Source: JAVBJN01 sp031546985 (GTDB taxonomy: Bacteria > Bacteroidota > Bacteroidia > Chitinophagales > Chitinophagaceae). From it: a stretch of 5,473 nt of DNA. Both the position numbers and the translations under genes were made by a program. A model generated the notes under the pieces. That model saw only the letters and a program-made list of their open reading frames with translations. It was not told the origin of the DNA and did no database searches. Each line of letters opens with the position of its first letter. Positions within the stretch are counted from its first letter, which is position 1. The stretch is from the NCBI GenBank assembly GCA_031546985.1, contig JAVBJN010000052.1:1-5473 (forward strand), written 5' to 3'. This document shows, one piece after another, positions 1 through 3,564 of the stretch.

Positions 1-184
1 CGGGTGTTAAAAGCTGGTCGGGTTTAATGGAACGGAGTGCTTCGGCAGTATAGCCGCACACAGCACAAAAGCGGGGATTGGCGTATAACACCGATCCGGA
101 AGTATTGATGATGGTTACCGGATCTGAGATGTGCTCGTAAAGGGCCAAATAATGCCCGGCCAAAAGATTCTTTTCAGTCACCAT
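1..184 (-). CDS. PAS-domain sensory protein, N-terminal fragment (probable histidine kinase or related)
   Basis: The minus-strand frame starts at ATG (184-182) and stays open to the window edge: 61 complete codons, with the C-terminal part outside the window. The protein begins MVTEKNLLAGHYLALYEHIS. Residues about 14-61 read as the start of a PAS fold: an ALYEHISDPVTIINTSG segment, then VLYANPRFCAVCGYTAEAL, which matches the PAS pattern of a beta hairpin followed by 'yvNpafceltGYt.eEl'. There is no signal peptide or membrane segment before the PAS domain, so the protein is probably cytosolic. In Bacteroidota such N-terminal PAS domains usually precede a histidine kinase or more PAS/GAF modules; that output domain cannot be seen here and is inferred. 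No Shine-Dalgarno is evident; a -7-like box lies about 95 bases upstream. The PAS call is fairly sure, the output function is open. Confidence 0.8.
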   Translation of the reverse strand, partial: MVTEKNLLAGHYLALYEHISDPVTIINTSGSVLYANPRFCAVCGYTAEALRSIKPDQLLTP

Positions 185-247
185 ATGGGGTTCTCATTAG
201 TATGGAAAACAACGACCTGATACCGGTTTATTTCAAATCCTGGTTAC

Positions 248-278
248 AACAGCACTTTATCTGCAACAGATAGCTGTT
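248..278 (-). promoter_or_regulatory. Bulged hairpin/dyad at the predicted transcription start of the PAS gene
   Basis: Two nested perfect arms are visible: outer AACAGC (248-253) with GCTGTT (273-278), and inner TATCTG (258-263) with CAGATA (267-272), separated by a 4-base bulge (254-257) and closed by a CAA loop. That makes 12 base pairs. The dyad directly abuts the -7 box at 279-286, so it could be an operator in DNA or a 5'-end hairpin of the leader mRNA. There is no T-tract, so it is not an intrinsic terminator. Confidence 0.45.
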
Positions 279-305
279 CAAAGATAGGATTAATTCATAT
301 GTAAA
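279..305 (-). promoter_or_regulatory. Candidate Bacteroidota-type promoter of the PAS gene
   Basis: On the minus strand, TATCTTTG (286 to 279) is a perfect match to the TAnnTTTG -7 box. TTTA (305 to 302) lies 15 bases upstream as an imperfect -33 box (TTTG expected, with somewhat longer spacing). Transcription would start near position 272 and give an approximately 88-base leader before the PAS start at 184. The short dyad ATTCAT/ATGAAT (293-310) spans the spacer and could be an operator, but that is inference. Confidence 0.4.
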
Positions 306-521
306 TGAATATGAATGTTTTGCCCGGTTGTCAAATAACAATAGGGTTGTATACTGCAAAGTTCTGCACTTTGGAGAAGAAGAAATACCCCTGTGCATCA
401 TATTATCGTCCCGCAAAACATTTTTGTGGCAGTAGTGAAAATGCGGAGTGATAAAGAAAAATGCCAGTAGCGCCTGTTTCCGGGTAGTGGTATGGTTATA
501 TCGGGTAACGTATTGCCCTTG

Positions 522-536
522 TAGAACATTTTTTAG
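522..536. repeat. 15-base motif, copy A (shared with 1697-1711)
   Basis: TAGAACATTTTTTAG here and TAGAACGTTTTTTAG at 1697-1711 differ at one base. The two copies lie in the same orientation on either side of the minus-strand secreted-protein gene. No function is known; AT-richness makes chance similarity possible. Confidence 0.35.
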
Positions 537-557
537 GCCCGCAAGCAGCATTGTGCT

Positions 558-1571
558 TTAGGGTTTGTTCAGGTTTAGCAAGTTGGCTTTTAAGAGCTGT
601 TTAAGATTGCCACGCGCGCTTCCGGCATTACCGTTGATGAGTGTGTTATTGCCTTTAACCGTTACGGTTATGCTGCAATGGTCGGCATCTGCAATGCGGT
701 ATTCTGCGTTTTTATTTCTGAAACTCAAAAGGGTATGTCCGTTTATCGTAGTAAGGTTAAACCGCTCCTGCGCTGGTTCTGCACCGGCAGGGTAGGTAAA
801 CTCCAGTTGTCCGCCGGGGCGCAGCAGTGCGTAATGCAGCAAGTCATCATCCAGGGTAAAGAGCAGCGCCATTTTACCGTTTTTCTCCAGCGTAAAAGCA
901 TAAAGCGTTTTGATAGCTGAAGTATCCAGTATCTCTTCTGCAGTGGTTACCATACGGGTGCCATTCCAGGTTTGGGTAGTAATGGTGCCAAAAGGAAAAC
1001 GCATGAGGTCTTCTTCAATGATCTTTACCGCTTTGGGTGCATTGTTTTCTACCACAAACTCAGAGAACTGGTGCCAGCAGCAGCCGCTTTTAGTCATGGT
1101 TTGAATACGTTTTGTAGCTGCATCTATCGAAAACATGCCGCAATATTCCTGCGCCAGTCTCGAGAAAGCATCACTATAGGCAAATCCTTTTTTTGAACCC
1201 AGGTAAATCACAAAAGAAGGGCCGTGGTAGCAACTGTTCTGCCCGTTTTCAATCGCAAAATCCTTAATACCGTCGAAGTTAAAATCCTCATACATCACCA
1301 GGCTTTGCTCGCCATAGGGCAGCTCCTTTACGTTGGCAATGGCCTGGCCGTCGTGCAGTGATAGCGCCAGCTCTTCCGATTCAACTTTTATCAATTCTTT
1401 ATTGGTATGACTGTCGTACACGGCAATCCATCCGGGGCTAAATACCTCATCCGGGTTGTTAAGGTAAATGCGGGCATGGTAATCTTTGGAGAATGCCTGC
1501 ACATTTATAGTGGTTTGTGCAAAAGACGGATGTATGATAAACAGGCATAGGTACCACCAGATGTATTTCAT
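558..1571 (-). CDS. Secreted protein with a DxNxDGxxD loop, XAC2610-related-like
   Basis: A complete 337-residue protein. The start ATG (1571-1569) is followed by an N-terminal signal peptide (residues 1-18, a hydrophobic WWYLCLFIIHPS core, likely cleavage FA|QTT), so it acts in the periplasm or outside the cell. No lipobox is present. Residues 96-104 (D96, N98, D100, G101, D104) form a DxNxDGxxD loop of the FG-GAP/EF-hand calcium-binding kind, followed by a G/Y-rich strand region (HGPSFVIYLGSKKGF, 116-130), C144, and an SGCCWH motif at 162-167. This arrangement resembles proteins annotated as XAC2610-related; the Xanthomonas XAC2610 namesake is a periplasmic inhibitor of a lysozyme-like type IV secretion effector. 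Residues about 220-315 form a second, beta-rich region with C299. The family assignment is from memory of motifs, and an inhibitor role for this protein is not shown. The gene is monocistronic by position, with its own promoter near 1660. Confidence 0.8.
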   Translation of the reverse strand: MKYIWWYLCLFIIHPSFAQTTINVQAFSKDYHARIYLNNPDEVFSPGWIAVYDSHTNKELIKVESEELALSLHDGQAIANVKELPYGEQSLVMYEDFNFDGIKDFAIENGQNSCYHGPSFVIYLGSKKGFAYSDAFSRLAQEYCGMFSIDAATKRIQTMTKSGCCWHQFSEFVVENNAPKAVKIIEEDLMRFPFGTITTQTWNGTRMVTTAEEILDTSAIKTLYAFTLEKNGKMALLFTLDDDLLHYALLRPGGQLEFTYPAGAEPAQERFNLTTINGHTLLSFRNKNAEYRIADADHCSITVTVKGNNTLINGNAGSARGNLKQLLKANLLNLNKP

Positions 1572-1659
1572 AACTGCAAGTTATTATAAAGAAAGTTGAA
1601 ATATGTAGTGAGGGGAATGGAGGATGATAATAGAACTAACCCTTGTGGCAAAGTAGGTG

Positions 1660-1688
1660 CAAAGGTAAAGAGTTTGGTAAGAACAAAA
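1660..1688 (-). promoter_or_regulatory. Bacteroidota-type promoter of the XAC2610-like gene
   Basis: On the minus strand TTTTG (1688 to 1684) serves as the -33 box and TACCTTTG (1667 to 1660) is a perfect TAnnTTTG -7 box; the TACCTTTGCA form is common in this phylum. The 16-base spacer is slightly short of the usual 17-23. Transcription would start near 1653, giving about 80 bases of leader before the ATG at 1571. Confidence 0.55.
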
Positions 1689-1696
1689 TACTCCTA

Positions 1697-1711
1697 TAGA
1701 ACGTTTTTTAG
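1697..1711. repeat. 15-base motif, copy B (shared with 522-536)
   Basis: TAGAACGTTTTTTAG matches 14 of 15 bases of the copy at 522-536. It lies just upstream of the -33 box of the minus-strand promoter, about 10 bases away, a position where a regulator could bind. Confidence 0.35.
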
Positions 1712-1894
1712 TCCTTATTGATCAGAAATGGATGATAAAAATTTAATATTGTATGTTTATTTTATGCATTGTTATTGCAACTTTATTTTAATCATATCTC
1801 AAAAGTGTTGGCTGTACAGTGTTTGGCGGGTGCAATGTAGCATTGGGCTTTACATACAGGGGCAAATATCGCACGCTTAGCCGGTAGTAAAACG

Positions 1895-1932
1895 GTTAAG
1901 AAGTGTCTAATTGGACGATAAAATGTCTTAAC
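1895..1932 (+). promoter_or_regulatory. Cluster of TGTCTTAA-like half-sites (possible operator)
   Basis: Three related half-sites lie together: GTTAAGA (1895-1901, inverted), TGTCTAA (1904-1910) and TGTCTTAAC (1924-1932). The outer two form a perfect 7-base inverted repeat (GTTAAGA / TCTTAAC), and the two direct copies are 20 bases apart, about two helical turns. The cluster ends just upstream of the predicted -33 region of the DUF6985-like gene. A transcription factor site is inferred from arrangement only. Confidence 0.4.
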
Positions 1933-1967
1933 GGGGTATTTTATGTTTGGCCCGGAAGATAGTTTTG
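1910..1967 (+). promoter_or_regulatory. Shared promoter element, copy 1 (upstream of the DUF6985-like gene)
   Basis: The block at 1923-1942 (ATGTCTTAACGGGGTATTTT) matches the block at 3484-3503 at 18 of 20 positions, and the similarity continues upstream (ATTGGA at 1910-1915, TAAAA at 1919-1923). TAGTTTTG (1960-1967) is a perfect TAnnTTTG -7 box, with TTTA (1940-1943) 16 bases upstream as an imperfect -33 box. The distance from TATTTT to the -7 box (23 bases) is the same as in copy 2. A second perfect -7-like box, TATGTTTG (1942-1949), also lies here, so the exact start site is uncertain. Predicted start near 1974, leader of about 80 bases. Confidence 0.5.
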
Positions 1968-2054
1968 CTATAAGATGCCTGTGCGTTCCGGTTTTTTGCA
2001 TCAGACCGGGATTGTAGGGCATTGTTGCAACTATCATACCTAAATTCTGCACCT

Positions 2055-2561
2055 ATGTTTACTCACCCATTGATCCTGAACATCAGGCCTTCCGATTATT
2101 TCTGGGAAGGCAAAATTATTCTCCCGTCCTGGAAAGGATTCCGCTCCTCTACAGGATTTAACGAAGTGGAGCTGGAAGAATCTTCTACTGGTTCTTTTAA
2201 TACTTTCATCGACTATCCCGGCGATGTTAAAGGCGCTTTTCCTTCTGCTGTGCAGCAAGAAGCAATCGACTTGCTGGGCACACAGGAAGCTGGTTTGTTC
2301 AAAGCTGTTTTTAAGAAACTCATTCCGTATTACAAAGAGGTTATGACCCGGGGCGGAAAACACATCGCAGATATTTCTACACCCGAAGATCTCAAGAGCA
2401 TTATTGGCGTTAACGCTGTGCATATTCCGGATGGCGATCTTCCCTATATAGGCTTCGAGCTGGGCGCTAGCTGGAATGGAGAAGACGGTTTGGGCGTTTT
2501 ATTGTGCAAAGACAAAGTTGTGGCTATAGGCACTGCCGAAACCAGTTTTGAACTGCCCTGA
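2055..2561 (+). CDS. DUF6985-like protein of unknown function
   Basis: A 168-residue cytosolic protein with no signal peptide or membrane segment. ATG at 2055 is chosen over an in-frame TTG at 2022, because the extra 11 residues are unremarkable and the following MFTHPLILNI reads as a normal N-terminus. The N-terminal part is beta-rich (FWEGKIILPSWKGF, 16-29), then a helical region (QQEAIDLLG, 68-75; LFKAVFKKLIPYYKEVM, 81-97) and a C-terminal signature at 131-165: YIGFELGASWNGEDGLGVLL, then KDKVVAIGTAETSF. That C-terminal pattern (strand, W-x-x-E-x-GLGV, then a V-x-x-(V/I)-G strand) and the mid-protein 'l..yY' helix resemble the DUF6985 family, whose biochemical function is unknown. No catalytic motif is visible. 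The next gene follows after 127 bases on the same strand and could be cotranscribed up to the terminator at 3151. The family call is from memory and moderate. Confidence 0.8.
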   Translation: MFTHPLILNIRPSDYFWEGKIILPSWKGFRSSTGFNEVELEESSTGSFNTFIDYPGDVKGAFPSAVQQEAIDLLGTQEAGLFKAVFKKLIPYYKEVMTRGGKHIADISTPEDLKSIIGVNAVHIPDGDLPYIGFELGASWNGEDGLGVLLCKDKVVAIGTAETSFELP

Positions 2562-2621
2562 TTACAACGCGCACACACGCTGATTTTAGATTAATGTATA
2601 GTACCGATCTGCTTTATGCGG

Positions 2622-2641
2622 GCAGGCGTATGCATGCCTGC
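2622..2641 (+). promoter_or_regulatory. Imperfect palindrome/hairpin between the DUF6985-like and winged-helix genes
   Basis: GCAGGC (2622-2627) pairs with GCCTGC (2636-2641); a G-T and a T-A pair extend the stem to 8, leaving an ATGC loop. No T-tract follows, so it is not a typical terminator. It may be an operator or an mRNA processing or stability element between two possibly cotranscribed genes. A weak -7-like sequence TATCTTTC (2658-2665, one mismatch) lies just downstream. Confidence 0.35.
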
Positions 2642-2688
2642 AATGGTAGGGTGAAGGTATCTTTCTTCTCCACTTAAATTCCCGACTG

Positions 2689-3075
2689 ATGAGTAATCTC
2701 CCAACCCCTGTTTTTGATCTTTTTACCGGCCCGCCGGTATTTGAAAAACTGAAGCAAAATTTCTTTATCAGGCATCATAAACTAAGTTATAAAATGTGGT
2801 ATAACCTGATGGTGTGCTGGAATTTTGAACGGGAGCGCCCGGTTCGTGCTTATACCATTAATGATGTGCGGGGGTCGCTCCTTTTTTTGCACCGCAAAGG
2901 CCTTATCGATTACGGATCGGTTACACTGGATGATGGCAGTACTGTAAAAAGTACCCGCATTTCTGATGAAGGATTGTTGCTGATGCAACATGTTTTGCAG
3001 GCGATGGCCAAAATTTACCCCGAATATAAAGATTGGCTTAACCGGTGGGGTATGGAGCCTTCCCGAAAGGTATAA
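2689..3075 (+). CDS. Small putative winged-helix protein
   Basis: A complete 128-residue protein, not matched to a named family. It has no signal peptide or membrane segment. Residues 33-47 (KLSYKMWYNLMVCWN) look like a first helix. Residues 54-76 (AYTINDVRGSLLFLHRKGLI followed by DYG) fit the helix-turn-helix part of a winged helix, with the common '..L..KGLI' end of the recognition helix. Residues 77-95 (SVTLDDGSTVKSTRISDEG) resemble the beta wing that ends in a 'v.lT..G'-type turn, and a long C-terminal helix follows (LLLMQHVLQAMAKIYPEY, 96-113). The layout is like MarR/PadR-type regulators, so a DNA-binding role is possible, perhaps controlling the adjacent shared promoters, but this is inference. 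The N-terminal 30 residues are Pro/Phe-rich and unassigned. It is followed 76 bases later by a strong terminator. No Shine-Dalgarno is seen before ATG 2689. Confidence 0.78.
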   Translation: MSNLPTPVFDLFTGPPVFEKLKQNFFIRHHKLSYKMWYNLMVCWNFERERPVRAYTINDVRGSLLFLHRKGLIDYGSVTLDDGSTVKSTRISDEGLLLMQHVLQAMAKIYPEYKDWLNRWGMEPSRKV

Positions 3076-3150
3076 TGCGGTAAATATTGTATAAACACAT
3101 GATTTCTAAATAAATATCCGAATTTAAATACAAGCGGCAACGCGTATTTC

Positions 3151-3185
3151 AACGCAGGTGGGTAAATGATCCACCTGCGTTTTTT
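3151..3185 (+). terminator. Strong Rho-independent terminator
   Basis: A perfect 11-base-pair stem, AACGCAGGTGG (3151-3161) with CCACCTGCGTT (3171-3181), a 9-base loop (GTAAATGAT) and a run of six T (3180-3185). It lies 76 bases after the winged-helix gene stop and closes the DUF6985-like/winged-helix transcription unit. The opposite strand lacks a T-tract, so it is directional. Confidence 0.92.
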
Positions 3186-3469
3186 ATAAGTTTTCTGGTC
3201 AATCGGGCTGTTTTTTTTTGCGTTAGGGGTGATATTTTGGCTTGTTGGATGATATGTGTCATGTTTCCATGGTGGGTTATTTGCGAAATAAGCAGGCCGC
3301 GAAAGTATCAGATAGGAGAAACTTTTTTAGTGTAAAAGGATGGCTGCTTATACATTTTGGGTTAGTTCCAGATAGTTATGTTAGCTTTTGTAAGAAAGTT
3401 GCTTCCGCAACTTTTGTCTGCAACAGCGCTGGAGATTGGTATTTACAGCTAGTAAATGAAATATGATCC
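3186..3469. other. Gene-poor region between the terminator and the surface-protein promoter
   Basis: No convincing gene. A plus-strand open frame from a TTG at 3242 to 3466 (74 codons) has no recognisable fold or good start and is not called. The region includes a run of nine T (3211-3219), a short perfect dyad TTATTT-GCG-AAATAA (3277-3291) and a hairpin at 3395-3414. A small RNA or a long upstream control region for the surface protein is possible but not shown. Confidence 0.45.
3395..3414 (+). other. 8-base-pair hairpin in the gene-poor region
   Basis: AAAGTTGC (3395-3402), loop TTCC, GCAACTTT (3407-3414) form a perfect stem followed by only one more T and then G. It resembles a weak terminator or a small structured RNA end. 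It lies about 120 bases upstream of the surface-protein promoter. Confidence 0.35.
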
Positions 3470-3528
3470 ATTGGAGTTAAAATATGTCTTAAACGGGTAT
3501 TTTGCCGTTGGTGGCGGCGGTAATTTTG
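3470..3528 (+). promoter_or_regulatory. Shared promoter element, copy 2 (upstream of the surface-protein gene)
   Basis: TAATTTTG (3521-3528) is a perfect TAnnTTTG -7 box and TTTG (3501-3504) a perfect -33 box with a 16-base spacer. The start site would be near 3535, leaving a short leader of about 30 bases before ATG 3565. Upstream and overlapping the -33 box lies ATGTCTTAAACGGGTATTTT (3484-3503), 18/20 identical to copy 1. ATTGGA (3470-3475) and TAAAA (3478-3482) are also conserved. Confidence 0.6.
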
Positions 3529-3564
3529 TGGTTCGAATACAAGGAAAATTTGAAAACTACAATT

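Larger units (their letters stand above)
185..557. other. Gene-free region between the PAS gene and the secreted-protein gene
   Basis: These 373 bases hold no convincing gene. One minus-strand open frame (551-228, 107 codons) gives a low-similarity, His/Cys/Leu-rich product without a recognisable fold and overlaps the putative promoter and hairpin, so it is not called. The region contains a bulged hairpin at 248-278, a -7-like box at 279-286 on the minus strand, a small inverted/direct repeat (ATTCAT at 293-298 against ATGAAT at 305-310 and again at 311-316), and one copy of a 15-base motif shared with the far side of the neighbouring gene (522-536). No T-tract terminator for the minus-strand gene ending at 558 was found. 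Confidence 0.5.
1572..2054. other. Divergent intergenic region with promoters for both directions
   Basis: These 483 bases separate two divergently transcribed genes. They contain the minus-strand promoter (1660-1688), an AT-rich middle (about 1720-1800), an 8-base palindrome CTGTACAG (1812-1819), a cluster of TGTCTTAA-like half-sites (1895-1932) and the plus-strand promoter (to 1967). A minus-strand open frame at 2052-1792 crosses all the plus-strand regulatory sequence and has no recognisable fold, so it is not called as a gene. Confidence 0.5.

Noticed and set aside
228..551. Minus-strand open frame of 107 codons
   Set aside because: No recognisable fold, biased composition (His, Cys, Leu runs), and it covers a putative promoter and hairpin; best explained as chance in a non-coding region.
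541..557. Possible terminator after the XAC2610-like gene (AAGCA/TGCTT stem)
   Set aside because: Only five base pairs and no T-tract on the minus strand.
565..1196. Plus-strand open frames inside the XAC2610-like gene
   Set aside because: Antisense to a well supported gene with a signal peptide and conserved motifs.
1766..2040. GCATTGTT..GCAACT..ATCATA similarity between 1766-1796 and 2019-2038
   Set aside because: It needs two gaps to align and both parts are short and AT-rich; chance is an adequate explanation.
1792..2052. Minus-strand open frame of 86 codons
   Set aside because: It runs antisense through the plus-strand promoter region and its product shows no family features.
3221..3248. 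Possible third copy of the shared promoter element (TATTTTG at 3233-3239 followed by GTTGG)
   Set aside because: The TGTCTTAA block is missing and no TAnnTTTG box lies at the expected distance.
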